In this document: positions 8,542 to 17,572 of the stretch, one piece after another | Numbering within the stretch: the stretch's first letter is position 1 | How the letters are laid out: each line of letters starts with the position of its first letter | From: SIG603 sp964370115 | Lineage (GTDB): Bacteria > Bacillota > Clostridia > Oscillospirales > Acutalibacteraceae | DNA length: 38,920 nucleotides | Reading direction: 5' to 3' | Assembly: GCA_964370115.1 (NCBI GenBank) | Contig: CAYJIA010000018.1 | Span: 1-38,920, forward strand | Notes under the pieces: generated by a model | What the model was told of the DNA's origin: nothing | The model's input: only the letters and a program-made list of their open reading frames with translations | Database searches by the model: none | Made by a program: the position numbers and the translations under genes

Positions 8542-9959
8542 ACCCTAAGTTCACTGTATTTGCGACAAAGGTTTTAAGGGCGGTGTCTGTAAATGTTGCG
8601 AGGCTTTTAATATCGGTTTTGCTGACACTTTTTTTGCCAAACTTGCTAGGTGTAGAGCAATATAGTTACTGGCAATTATATCAATTTTATCTTACATATG
8701 CACTTTACTCATCTCTTGGAATGTGCGAGGGAATGTATCTGAAAATCGGTGGTCAAAAATATGAAGAGTTAAACTGTACGAAAATTTCTGGACAATTTTT
8801 TGCGTTGGGCTTATATGAGCTTGTGATGAATATTACAGTCATTTTAGTGATATCGTGTAGTGCATGGGGAACAAATGAGAAAGCAGTGTTAATATTGGCT
8901 ATAGTATGCGCATTTTTTGAAATAATGCGGTATTTTATTCAAACGGTACTCCAAGCAAGCGGTGAAATAAAGACTTATTCACATATTGCATTTTTAGAGC
9001 AGGTTTTGTTTTTAGGACTTGTTTTAGCTGTGGTTTTTATAGGCTCAAAAGAATTTTTACTGTTGATTTATGCGCAAATTCTTGCGCGCATCGTGGCGCT
9101 AATTTATGCGGTGATTAAATGCAAAAGAGTTGTGATATCGCCAATTGGTAGCATGAAAAATGTTCTAACTTCCTCAAAAAATGCGGTGAAGCTTGGATAT
9201 AAGCTATTACTTGCAAATCTTGCAGGACAGCTAGTCATAGGTGTAGTGCGATTTGGCATTGAAAATCATTTCGGAACTATCGCATTTGGTAAAGTTTCGC
9301 TCACCTTAAGCCTTGTGAGTATGGTGGTAACGACAGTGTCAGCAGTAGGGTTAGTGCTCTTTCCGATGCTCCGACAGTTTGATGTGAATAAATTAGAAAA
9401 AATTTATTCACTGCTAAGAATTTTTATAACAGTGCCAATTTTACTATTATTGGTGTTTTATCTTCCGATTAAAACACTTCTTGAAATGTGGCTACCTGAG
9501 TATTTAGACAGTATAAAATATCTAGCGATTTTACTTCCAATATGCCTGTTTGAGACACGCTCCACGGTGATTAGTGCCACTTATTTTAAGGTGTTTACAC
9601 AAGTGGGTAAAATTCTTTTTGTGAATATAATATCTGTGCTGTTAAGTGTGATTTTGACATGTATAAGTGTGTATTTAATGGGGAGTTTAGACATTGCGGT
9701 GCTGTTTATCGTTGTTTTATCGGCACTGAAAAATATTTTATCTGAAATTTTGCTCAGCCAAAAACTTAAGTGCAAAATTTTGTCGGATATCGCGTTAGAG
9801 CAAATTCTCGTATGGGGATTTGTGTTATTTAATATGAATTTTTCCCCGATGTTTGCAAATCTATTTTACGTAATGAGCTTTTTAGTCTACATTTTTATTA
9901 AGCGTGTTAAGATTTTCAAGGCTTTAAATCAGGTGAAAAACTATGCCTTTAAGGCATAA
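8538..9959 (+). CDS. Wzx-like polysaccharide flippase (MOP/PST family)
   Basis: 473 aa with about 12-14 hydrophobic helices, the usual size of a polysaccharide flippase. The N-terminal portion has the family pattern of a first helix followed by L-F-L-P-N-L-L-G-V-E-Q-Y-S-Y-W-Q-L-Y. It would move undecaprenyl-linked units to the outer face for the adjacent EpsG-type polymerase. The frame is open from 8487, but ATG 8538 has a GGGGG site at 8526-8530 and overlaps the upstream stop by 4 nt, so it is preferred. The acyltransferase gene follows after 12 nt. Confidence 0.87.
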   Translation: MNPKFTVFATKVLRAVSVNVARLLISVLLTLFLPNLLGVEQYSYWQLYQFYLTYALYSSLGMCEGMYLKIGGQKYEELNCTKISGQFFALGLYELVMNITVILVISCSAWGTNEKAVLILAIVCAFFEIMRYFIQTVLQASGEIKTYSHIAFLEQVLFLGLVLAVVFIGSKEFLLLIYAQILARIVALIYAVIKCKRVVISPIGSMKNVLTSSKNAVKLGYKLLLANLAGQLVIGVVRFGIENHFGTIAFGKVSLTLSLVSMVVTTVSAVGLVLFPMLRQFDVNKLEKIYSLLRIFITVPILLLLVFYLPIKTLLEMWLPEYLDSIKYLAILLPICLFETRSTVISATYFKVFTQVGKILFVNIISVLLSVILTCISVYLMGSLDIAVLFIVVLSALKNILSEILLSQKLKCKILSDIALEQILVWGFVLFNMNFSPMFANLFYVMSFLVYIFIKRVKIFKALNQVKNYAFKA

Positions 9960-9971
9960 AGTGGTGAAATT

Positions 9972-10952
9972 ATGGAAATATCAAAAGATTTAACTAAAAC
10001 TAGAAATTCGGCCATAGACATATTTAGACTTTTTGGTGCGGTGTGCATTGTGGCTTTGCATACATTTTTGTTTATAGATGTAAACACGGCTTTTTACGAT
10101 TTAGTAATAAATTTTATAATGAGCAGATATGTGGTGCAGTTTTTTATTTGTATTACAGGATATTATTTTTGCAAAGGGATGATATCACTTAAACCTCAGT
10201 TTTTTAATATGCTGAAAATCTATATTTTCTGGTCGCTTATATACTATGCTGCGAGTTTTGTTAAAGTCGTGATTATGGAAAAAACACCGCTTTCAAGATT
10301 TTTAGTAGACAGGCTAGTGTTTTTCTTCACGCAGGGAAGTTATCCGCATATGTGGAACATTATTGCCGTTTTGTATGCTATGTTGATAATTTGGGCTACC
10401 TTTAAATTTCTTAAAACAAAAGGACTTAATGTGTTGTCGTTGGTGTCTATATTGTTGTTTTGTATAGGTGTAATTAGTGAGGCCTCTGCAATAAAAAATA
10501 TATTTTTTATTGGCCTTCCATTTATGTGCCTTGGGTATCTTATAGCAAAGTTTGAAGCTGTCTTTAGGAAATTAAGCAGTGGGAAAATAGTTTTTATCTT
10601 ATCTGTCATAGCTGTGGTTTATATAGTGGAAAATATATTTTCGATATTTGTGCTAAATGCGGTAGATAGGCCAAATTCACAATTTTCTACCTACCTGCTT
10701 GTGGGAGTTTTATGTATTACACTTTTAAGATTTCCAGCACCAAGATTTTCGAGATTTGCAAAGACTGCAAGGGGAATGTCGAGCTTCATATACTTTTCGC
10801 ATCCGCTTATAATAGTTGTCTTTTCTGATGTACTAAGATTGAAAATTGACAGTATAGTACTATTTTTCATGGTTTTGACTACATCGGCTGTTTTGGGATA
10901 TATATCAGTAAAACTACGGGCGAAAGGGGACGGGTATGGAAAAACGCAGTAA
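9972..10952 (+). CDS. Acyltransferase family 3 membrane protein (first of tandem pair)
   Basis: 326 aa with about ten membrane helices. The start R-N-S-A-I-D-I-F-R-L-F followed by V-A-L-H (His near residue 33) is the acyltransferase-3 signature, in which that histidine is needed for acyl transfer from the cytoplasm to an outer-facing sugar. Likely role: O-acetylation or another acyl decoration of the exopolysaccharide. It resembles the next gene, including the stretch LFIDVNT right after the histidine motif. It overlaps that gene by 17 nt. Confidence 0.87.
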   Translation: MEISKDLTKTRNSAIDIFRLFGAVCIVALHTFLFIDVNTAFYDLVINFIMSRYVVQFFICITGYYFCKGMISLKPQFFNMLKIYIFWSLIYYAASFVKVVIMEKTPLSRFLVDRLVFFFTQGSYPHMWNIIAVLYAMLIIWATFKFLKTKGLNVLSLVSILLFCIGVISEASAIKNIFFIGLPFMCLGYLIAKFEAVFRKLSSGKIVFILSVIAVVYIVENIFSIFVLNAVDRPNSQFSTYLLVGVLCITLLRFPAPRFSRFAKTARGMSSFIYFSHPLIIVVFSDVLRLKIDSIVLFFMVLTTSAVLGYISVKLRAKGDGYGKTQ

Positions 10953-11958
10953 TGGTATAGACATTACAAGACTGATAATAGCAGTGCTCACCGTGGCGTG
11001 CCACTCAAATTTATTTATAGATGTAAACACAGAGCTTTATAATATAGTCAGTAGATATTTTGTCAGAAGTTTCGTCGTGTATTTTCTTATGGTGTCGGGA
11101 TATTACTACATCGCAGGATTGATAAATTCGACGGTGGATTTTTCGAGCAGATTTTTCAAAATATTAAAGACTTATTTAGTATGGACAGTAATTTATTATG
11201 CATTTAGTTTCATTAATTCTATTATTATAAATCAAGAAGATTTAGGTGAATTTTTAATGCAAAGACTGCGCTACTTTTTTATAGACGGCAGTTTTTATCA
11301 CCTGTGGTATTTTCTTGCATTATTATACTCACTTATATTGGTAACGATTATTTATAAATTTTTTAACGAAAAGGGCTTATTTGCACTTGCAGTTGTCGCT
11401 GTATTTATAAATGTAGTTTGTGTGTTTGGTAGGGCTTATATATTTAGTGGAGAAAAAATCCCAATATTATCAGAGTTTTTCGGATTTGGAGGCTTTCATC
11501 AATTTGTGCTAATAGTAGCCATCGGATTATCAAGTTTTAGCGGAGGATATTTTATATATTTAGCAAAAAACAAATACAAGGCAAGCTTTTTGCCGATTAC
11601 AATAATGTCGGTAGTTTTTGTTAGTGAGATGCTGTTTTTAGTGTTGGTTATGAAGTCGACACTGTATCCTGAGCTTTTCTTTTCTGTATATCCATTTGCA
11701 GCCTGTCTTGTGCTCACACTTTTAAAACATCCCACGAAAAAATTAAAAACCCTTGCAACTTTCTCTAGGAAAACTGCAGGGTTTATATACTTTGTGCATC
11801 CCTTAGTTATACTTTCTGTAAAAGGGATTTTTGAGGTTTATAATGTAAGTTTAGGAAGCACAGCATTGTTTTTTGTGTCGCTATCAATAGTTTTTATACT
11901 GAGTTTTATACTGAGTAAAATGAATAATAGGATGAGTAAGGTGCTAATGGGTAGGTGA
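10936..11958 (+). CDS. Acyltransferase family 3 membrane protein (second of tandem pair)
   Basis: 340 aa, polytopic. N-G-I-D-I-T-R-L and V-A-C-H-S-N-L-F-I-D-V-N-T match the preceding gene closely, and both end with a late block containing F-I-Y-F-x-H-P-L. The pair probably arose by tandem duplication and may put acyl groups on different sugars. ATG 10936 lies within the upstream gene behind a GGGGAC site. It is the last gene of the EPS operon; the convergent regulator gene ends 17 nt downstream, and I see no clear terminator hairpin between them. Confidence 0.87.
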   Translation: MEKRSNGIDITRLIIAVLTVACHSNLFIDVNTELYNIVSRYFVRSFVVYFLMVSGYYYIAGLINSTVDFSSRFFKILKTYLVWTVIYYAFSFINSIIINQEDLGEFLMQRLRYFFIDGSFYHLWYFLALLYSLILVTIIYKFFNEKGLFALAVVAVFINVVCVFGRAYIFSGEKIPILSEFFGFGGFHQFVLIVAIGLSSFSGGYFIYLAKNKYKASFLPITIMSVVFVSEMLFLVLVMKSTLYPELFFSVYPFAACLVLTLLKHPTKKLKTLATFSRKTAGFIYFVHPLVILSVKGIFEVYNVSLGSTALFFVSLSIVFILSFILSKMNNRMSKVLMGR

Positions 11959-11975
11959 TTTTAAAATAAAGGATT

Positions 11976-13040
11976 TCACTCTCTGTTAGGCGCAGGACCA
12001 GTGCTTTCTCTTACCATAAATGTTACGCCTACACAAAGTTTTATAGGAGTGTTTGAGTAGCCTAGTTTGCTCAGTTTTTCTTGGTTTGCAAGCTGTATCA
12101 CTATTTCTCGACCTAGAAGATGTCTATGAGAGCGAACTGTTGTAAGCGGTGGCTCTACAAGCGAGGCAATGGTCAAGTCGTCAAATCCCACAACAGAAAC
12201 GTCGTTTGGTATTTGGTATTTGAGTTTTTTTAATGCTCTTACACAGTGCCAGGCGACAATGTCGTTTTCGGCGACAAAGGCAGTGGGCAAATCCTTTAAA
12301 TCTCTTAAATTATCCATAAGGCAGTTGACCGCCTTAGTCTCGTCTGCACCACAGACAAATTTATCCTCGACTAAATCTTCAAGGCCAAAGTTTCTAAGCT
12401 CTAGGTGAAAACATCTGCGCCTTTCGATAAGTGTGTTTCTGTCACTTCCGCTTGAAATATAGCCTATTTTTGTGTGGCCAAGTTCGACAAGATGTTTTAC
12501 CGCATGGTGTATTCCCATTTCATTGTTTATGCAAACCGATGAAAGATTTCTGCCAGGGTAGAAGTTATCTATTGATATATATGGCACTGGAAGCTCTGCA
12601 AGTTCGCTTTCGATTTCGTCGGTTATAGTAGAAGCTTGAACAACTACACCTACGGTGCTCGACGCATTAATACAGGACTTTAAAGGTCGGTCATATCCGT
12701 TCATATGAAGCACTTTTACCTCGTATCCGCGCTCTTGTGCCTCGTTTTCAATGCCCTCAATAACAGCAGGAAAAAAGGAGAAATTGTCGCGTTGAAGTTT
12801 GTTTGTAGTGTAAATTGCCACTGCTATAGTTTTTTTGTCGCTTTCGTTTAACGCTACAACTTTTTTTGTGTTTTGTGCAGGAGTGTGCTTTATCATATCC
12901 TCATGCCCAAGCTCTGTAATTTGATTTACAAGTTTTTGTCTTAGTTTATCGCTAAGTCCTGGACGGTTGTTGATTACAAGGGAGACGGTTGCCGTCGAAA
13001 CCCCTAATAGTTTTGCTAGTTCTTTAGATTTTATAGCCAT
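11976..13040 (-). CDS. LacI/GalR-family transcriptional regulator
   Basis: 354 aa. The N-terminal helix-turn-helix reads K-E-L-A-K-L-L-G-V-S-T-A-T-V-S-L-V-I-N, a textbook LacI headpiece, followed by a periplasmic-binding-protein-like effector domain from about residue 70. Late motifs D-V-S-V-V-G-F-D-D and P-L-T-T-V are typical. The linker between headpiece and core (about 45-75) is longer and more polar than usual. ATG 13040 has a GGGGTG site. A TTGAAA/TATAAT promoter precedes it. It probably senses a sugar and controls sugar or polysaccharide genes; the target cannot be read here. Confidence 0.92.
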   Translation of the reverse strand: MAIKSKELAKLLGVSTATVSLVINNRPGLSDKLRQKLVNQITELGHEDMIKHTPAQNTKKVVALNESDKKTIAVAIYTTNKLQRDNFSFFPAVIEGIENEAQERGYEVKVLHMNGYDRPLKSCINASSTVGVVVQASTITDEIESELAELPVPYISIDNFYPGRNLSSVCINNEMGIHHAVKHLVELGHTKIGYISSGSDRNTLIERRRCFHLELRNFGLEDLVEDKFVCGADETKAVNCLMDNLRDLKDLPTAFVAENDIVAWHCVRALKKLKYQIPNDVSVVGFDDLTIASLVEPPLTTVRSHRHLLGREIVIQLANQEKLSKLGYSNTPIKLCVGVTFMVRESTGPAPNRE

Positions 13041-13081
13041 AGTAGTGACACCCCGAATAAATTAATTTATAAATTTACAAT

Positions 13082-13110
13082 ATTATATAATAATTTATAA
13101 ATAATTTCAA
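13082..13110 (-). promoter_or_regulatory. Sigma-A-type promoter for the LacI-family gene
   Basis: On the minus strand TTGAAA (13110-13105) and TATAAT (13087-13082) are separated by exactly 17 nt, about 40 nt upstream of the regulator start. The surrounding DNA is extremely AT-rich, so chance matches are more likely than elsewhere. Confidence 0.55.
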
Positions 13111-13155
13111 TATAAATTTTATACAAATTAATATACATTTATTTATTGAAAATAC

Positions 13156-13184
13156 TTTCAAATTTTATAAAAACATGGTATAAT
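13156..13184 (+). promoter_or_regulatory. Extended -10 promoter of the yfmF-recN operon
   Basis: TTTCAA (13156-13161), 17 nt, then TATAAT (13179-13184), with TGG directly before the -10 box giving an extended TGnTATAAT element. It lies 45 nt upstream of ATG 13229 and is the only clear promoter found before the nine-gene operon that follows. Confidence 0.65.
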
Positions 13185-13228
13185 GATCAGAAACAGTATA
13201 AATATACATTAAAATCGGGGAGAAAATA

Positions 13229-14503
13229 ATGAGCGAATTTAAGACAAGAACTTTTTGCGACGATGTTATAGTTAGAGACTTTACAGACGAAAAATTTAAA
13301 ACTATGCGTATATCTGTAAATATGGTTTTGCCACTTGAGAGTGAAACTGCATCAGAGTATGCTATTTTACCATCAATTGTGAGCCGTGCAACAATGAGAT
13401 ATCCTGACCTAACAAGCCTATCAAAACATTTGGCAGAACTTTATGGCGCCTCAATTTACTCAAATGTATCAAAAATAGGAGATAATCAGGTTTTAAATAT
13501 TTCTGCGTCTGGTTTATCAAACAAATATGTGCTAGAAAAAGAAAATTTGGCAAAAGAATTTTCAGAACTATTATGCTCTGCGATTTTTTCGCCTGTAGTT
13601 GACAGTGACTGCATGATACCCGAAGAGGCGTTCAAGCAAGAGCAAAGACAAGTTATAGAATGTATAGATGCAAGCTTTAGCGACAAGAAAGTATATGCAT
13701 CAAAAAGATGCTCTGAAATTATGTTTGCAGGCGAAGCCGCAGGAGTCAGTAGGTTTGGAACAAAAGAGCAGGTTCAAAATCTTGACAGGCAAACTTTAAT
13801 TGCGACTTGGCTAAATGTTGTGCAAAAGGCCAGATTTGAAATATTTGTTTTAGGAGATTGTGATTTTGACACGGTTTGTAAAACTTTTTCAAAGTATTTT
13901 GACCTTGAAAGATTTGGTTGTGAGCTTACAAATAAGATAAAACTGTCGGCAGAAAAAGAAAATTGTGTGGAAGAAGTGCAAAAGCTTTCTCAGTCTAAGC
14001 TTGTCATGGGTTTTAGAACAGGTGTTATACCAGAAGACGGACTTGCTACAAAGGTTATGAATGTGATGTTTGGCGGCGGTGTAAGCTCAAAACTTTTTAC
14101 TGTCGTCCGTGAAAAAATGAGCCTTTGCTATTACTGTTCTTCAAGAATTAGCGAGATAAAGGGTTCGATTTTTGTAGAAAGTGGCGTAGAAACTGAAAAT
14201 ATAGAAAAGGCAAAGCTTGCAATATTAGAGCAGCTTCAAAATATATGTGACGGTAAATTTACAGAAAACGAGTTGGAATTTGCAAAGCTTGCAATGTATA
14301 ACAGCTATAATGCGGTGAGAGATTCACTTTATGCGACAGAAAACTTTTATATAGGACAAATTTTTGCACCACAGGTTTTCACGCCTGAAGAAATGATAAA
14401 AAGAATAGACGCTGTTGATAGAATAGCGATTATAGAAGCGGCAAGGAAATTAACACTAGACACAGTGTTTGTGTTAAAGGGGGAAGCTAATGAAAAATCG
14501 TGA
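13229..14503 (+). CDS. yfmF: YfmF-like M16 peptidase homologue lacking the zinc motif
   Basis: 424 aa, M16 (pitrilysin) fold. The expected HxxEH zinc site near the N-terminus is absent; the corresponding region reads S-R-A-T-M-R-Y-P-D-L-T-S. This fits the inactive subunit of a YfmF/YfmH-type pair. Homologues in Bacillus are associated with 5-aminopentanol modification of EF-P. The downstream gene overlaps by 14 nt and carries the intact zinc site, so the two probably form a heterodimer. The operon promoter lies just upstream. Confidence 0.85.
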   Translation: MSEFKTRTFCDDVIVRDFTDEKFKTMRISVNMVLPLESETASEYAILPSIVSRATMRYPDLTSLSKHLAELYGASIYSNVSKIGDNQVLNISASGLSNKYVLEKENLAKEFSELLCSAIFSPVVDSDCMIPEEAFKQEQRQVIECIDASFSDKKVYASKRCSEIMFAGEAAGVSRFGTKEQVQNLDRQTLIATWLNVVQKARFEIFVLGDCDFDTVCKTFSKYFDLERFGCELTNKIKLSAEKENCVEEVQKLSQSKLVMGFRTGVIPEDGLATKVMNVMFGGGVSSKLFTVVREKMSLCYYCSSRISEIKGSIFVESGVETENIEKAKLAILEQLQNICDGKFTENELEFAKLAMYNSYNAVRDSLYATENFYIGQIFAPQVFTPEEMIKRIDAVDRIAIIEAARKLTLDTVFVLKGEANEKS

Positions 14504-15794
14504 TATAATAACGATAAAAAGCGCAATGCTTGGTGAAGAATATTATAAAATAAAACACGAGAGTGGTCTAGAGATAATTATTTACCCTAAAAATGATTTT
14601 CAGACGACCTATGCGATGTTTAGTACAAAATACGGCTCAATAGATGTTAAGTTTAGAACAGATAAAGACGATACTGTACACGATGTACCGGCTGGTATTG
14701 CTCATTTTCTAGAGCATAAACTCTTTGAAAGCGAAGACGGAGACGCGTTTGAAAGATATGCAAAAACAGGAGCAAGCGCAAATGCTTATACAGGATTTGA
14801 AAACACTTGTTATCTGTTTTCTACTACCGGCAATGTGTACGAAGCGCTTGAGATTTTACTTGATTTTGTACAGTCGCCGTATTTCACAAAAGAGTCGGTT
14901 GAAAAAGAGCAGGGTATTATTGCCCAGGAAATTAAAATGTACGACGACGACCCACATTGGAAAGTTATGTTTAATCTTTTGGAAAATATGTATCATAATC
15001 ACCCAGTAAAAGAAGATATAGCAGGTACAGTAGAGAGTATATCCCACGTGACACCCGAGTATTTATATCGCTGTTATGAGACTTTTTATAATCTTCACAA
15101 CATGTCACTTGTAATTGCTGGAAAGATTGATATAGAGCGTGTCATGATAATGTGTGACAAAATGTTAAAGCCTAGTGAAAAAGTTGAAGTGACACGTTAT
15201 TTTGAAGAAGAACCGAAGACAGTTGTAAACCCTTATGTAGAACAAAAACTTGCAGTTGCAATGCCACTTTTTGAGCTTGGGTATAAAGAGAAGATAAGTG
15301 GTGAGTTTGATGATGAAAAATCCGTGGCACTTGCAGAAATTATTTTAGATATAATAGCCTCGAGTTCGTCGCCGCTTTACAAAAAATTATATGACTTAGA
15401 GCTTATAAACGAAATCTCTTTTGGATATGAGTATTTTGAGGGGGAGGGTTTTGCGACAAGTTTATTTATGGGAGAAACAAAAGACCCAAAACTTGTACAA
15501 AAGCTAATAGACGAAGAAATTGACAGGCTAAAGGAAGAAGGGCTTTTAAAAGAGGACTTCGACAGGGCGAAAAAGTCAATTTACGGCTCGAATATCGCAG
15601 GGCTTAACAGTGCGTCTAACATAAGTAATGCGATTACTTCTTTAAACTTTAAAAACAGAGAACTTTATAAATATGTAGACGTGTTTGCGACACTTACTTT
15701 AGAAGATGCAAATAAAAAATTAAGAGAAATGATGAATAAACAGCATAGCGTGCTATCTGTTATTCTGCCTATGGAGGAAGATGAAAATGTATGA
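14490..15794 (+). CDS. yfmH: YfmH-like M16 family metallopeptidase
   Basis: 434 aa. The inverted zinc motif HFLEH is at 72-76, with the downstream glutamates of the third-ligand region at 140-147 (EKEQGIIAQE). This is a catalytically competent M16 protease subunit, probably cytosolic since no signal peptide is seen. It overlaps the inactive partner upstream by 14 nt and lgt downstream. By homology the pair works in EF-P modification or peptide turnover; the substrate is not known from sequence. Confidence 0.88.
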   Translation: MKNRDIITIKSAMLGEEYYKIKHESGLEIIIYPKNDFQTTYAMFSTKYGSIDVKFRTDKDDTVHDVPAGIAHFLEHKLFESEDGDAFERYAKTGASANAYTGFENTCYLFSTTGNVYEALEILLDFVQSPYFTKESVEKEQGIIAQEIKMYDDDPHWKVMFNLLENMYHNHPVKEDIAGTVESISHVTPEYLYRCYETFYNLHNMSLVIAGKIDIERVMIMCDKMLKPSEKVEVTRYFEEEPKTVVNPYVEQKLAVAMPLFELGYKEKISGEFDDEKSVALAEIILDIIASSSSPLYKKLYDLELINEISFGYEYFEGEGFATSLFMGETKDPKLVQKLIDEEIDRLKEEGLLKEDFDRAKKSIYGSNIAGLNSASNISNAITSLNFKNRELYKYVDVFATLTLEDANKKLREMMNKQHSVLSVILPMEEDENV

Positions 15795-16722
15795 TGTGCA
15801 GTTTCCGGGACTAGGGCTTGAATTTACCCTAAATCCCGTGGCTTTTACGATTTTTGGACTTGATGTATACTGGTATGGTATAATAATCGCAACGGGACTT
15901 GTGCTTGCTGTTTTGTATGGCTGTGTCAATGCTAAAAAAATGGGTCTTACAAGCGATGCGATTATAGATGCTACTATGGGTGGTATAGTGCTTGGCATAA
16001 TTTGCGCAAGACTTTACTATGTTATATTTTATCCCGGCGATAAATACTGGCAAAATCCCATGGAGGTTTTCGACCTTAGAGACGGAGGCCTTGGTATTTA
16101 CGGTGGAATAATAGGCGGTCTTTTAGGTGGCGTGCTGGTCATGAAATTTAAAAAGATGAATGCGCTTGCGACCCTTGATGTCGCTTCTATTGGGTTTTTA
16201 ATCGGGCAAGGCGTAGGACGTTGGGGCAACTTTGTAAACCAAGAGGCATTCGGAGATGCAACTACTCTTCCTTGGGGAATGAGATCTGAAAATACACTAA
16301 TCATAACAGACGGCACAGTGCACCCTTGTTTTTTATATGAGTCTATACTTTGTATCTTAGGTTTTGTGTTACTTCACTTCTTTACAAAACATATGAGAAG
16401 ATACGATGGCCAAACCTTCCTTTTATATATAATTTGGTATGGAATATCAAGATTTTTCATCGAAGGACTAAGAACAGACAGTCTAATGGTACCGGTAATA
16501 AATCTAAAAGTTTCTCAAGTTGTGGCAGTAGTAAGCGTTTTAATCGCAGTTGGACTGCTAGTTGCGTTTAGAAAAAGAACAGTGCTTGCAGGATGCGGAA
16601 ACAAAACCGTTATGGCATTAAACGTAAAAAGCGAAGAAGCATTAGAAGAGATAAAAAAAGAAACAAAAGAAGTTGAAGAAGTTTTAGAAGAGGAGAAATC
16701 TGAAGATGGCAAAGATAATTGA
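15787..16722 (+). CDS. lgt: Prolipoprotein diacylglyceryl transferase
   Basis: 311 aa, about seven membrane helices. It transfers diacylglycerol from phosphatidylglycerol to the lipobox cysteine of prolipoproteins, such as the solute-binding proteins in this window. The Lgt signature G-R-W-G-N-F-V-N-Q-E-A-F-G is at 144-156, and Y-G-G-I-I-G-G lies upstream of it. ATG 15787 is preferred to ATG 15781 because GGAGG ends at 15777, 9 nt before it. The C-terminus carries a Glu/Lys-rich tail of about 40 residues beyond the last helix, and its coding end overlaps folD by 17 nt. Confidence 0.95.
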   Translation: MYDVQFPGLGLEFTLNPVAFTIFGLDVYWYGIIIATGLVLAVLYGCVNAKKMGLTSDAIIDATMGGIVLGIICARLYYVIFYPGDKYWQNPMEVFDLRDGGLGIYGGIIGGLLGGVLVMKFKKMNALATLDVASIGFLIGQGVGRWGNFVNQEAFGDATTLPWGMRSENTLIITDGTVHPCFLYESILCILGFVLLHFFTKHMRRYDGQTFLLYIIWYGISRFFIEGLRTDSLMVPVINLKVSQVVAVVSVLIAVGLLVAFRKRTVLAGCGNKTVMALNVKSEEALEEIKKETKEVEEVLEEEKSEDGKDN

Positions 16723-17560
16723 TGGAAAAGCAGTATCCACAAAAATAAAAGAAGAAATTAAAGTAGAAGTGGAAAGACTAAAAGAAAAAGGCGTAAACCC
16801 AGGCCTTGCAGTCGTGATAGTAGGAGATGATCCTGCATCTAAAGTATATGTAAGAAACAAAAAACTAGCCTGCGAGCAGTGTGGAATATATTCAGAAGAG
16901 TATGCACTGCCGGCAGAAACCTCACAAAAAGAACTTATTGACCTTGTAAAGACTTTAAATAACTCACCTGCAGTAAACGGAATTTTGGTACAGATGCCAC
17001 TTCCAAAGGGTTTAGATGAAAATGAAGTAATTCAGGCAATATCACCAGATAAAGACGTTGACGCATTCCACGCACAAAATGTTGGAAAAATCATGATAGG
17101 CGACTATAGCTTTTTACCTTGCACACCAGCAGGTGTTATGGAGCTCATAAAATCTACAGGGATTGAGATATCAGGTAAGGACTGTGTGGTAATTGGAAGA
17201 AGCAATATAGTAGGAAAACCCATGGCTATGCTACTTTTACACGCAAATGGAACTGTTACAGTCTGTCACAGCAGGACTAAGGATTTAAATGAAGTATGCA
17301 AGCGTGCAGATATATTGGTAGCTGCCGTGGGACGTGCAAAATTTGTCACAAAAGAAATGGTAAAAGAGGGTGCAGTCGTAATTGATGTTGGAATTAACAG
17401 AGACGAAAACGGCAAACTTTGTGGTGATGTTGATTTTGAAGAAGTAGAAAAAATTGCATCTTATATCACACCTGTGCCTGGCGGTGTTGGCCCTATGACT
17501 ATTGCAATGCTTATGCAAAATACATTAAATGCAGCAAAACTACAAAATGGTATGCTGTAA
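16706..17560 (+). CDS. folD: Bifunctional methylene-THF dehydrogenase / methenyl-THF cyclohydrolase
   Basis: 284 aa, the normal FolD length. It interconverts 5,10-methylene-, methenyl- and 10-formyl-tetrahydrofolate in the cytosol for purine and formyl-Met supply. Motifs seen: V-Y-V-R-N-K-K with the catalytic lysine region near 50-57, QMPLPKGLDE, DKDVDAFH, the NADP-binding GRSNIVGKPMA, and the C-terminal TPVPGGVGPMT. ATG 16706 overlaps the end of lgt, with an AGAGGAG site. Confidence 0.97.
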   Translation: MAKIIDGKAVSTKIKEEIKVEVERLKEKGVNPGLAVVIVGDDPASKVYVRNKKLACEQCGIYSEEYALPAETSQKELIDLVKTLNNSPAVNGILVQMPLPKGLDENEVIQAISPDKDVDAFHAQNVGKIMIGDYSFLPCTPAGVMELIKSTGIEISGKDCVVIGRSNIVGKPMAMLLLHANGTVTVCHSRTKDLNEVCKRADILVAAVGRAKFVTKEMVKEGAVVIDVGINRDENGKLCGDVDFEEVEKIASYITPVPGGVGPMTIAMLMQNTLNAAKLQNGML

Positions 17561-17572
17561 CTTGGAGTTAGT

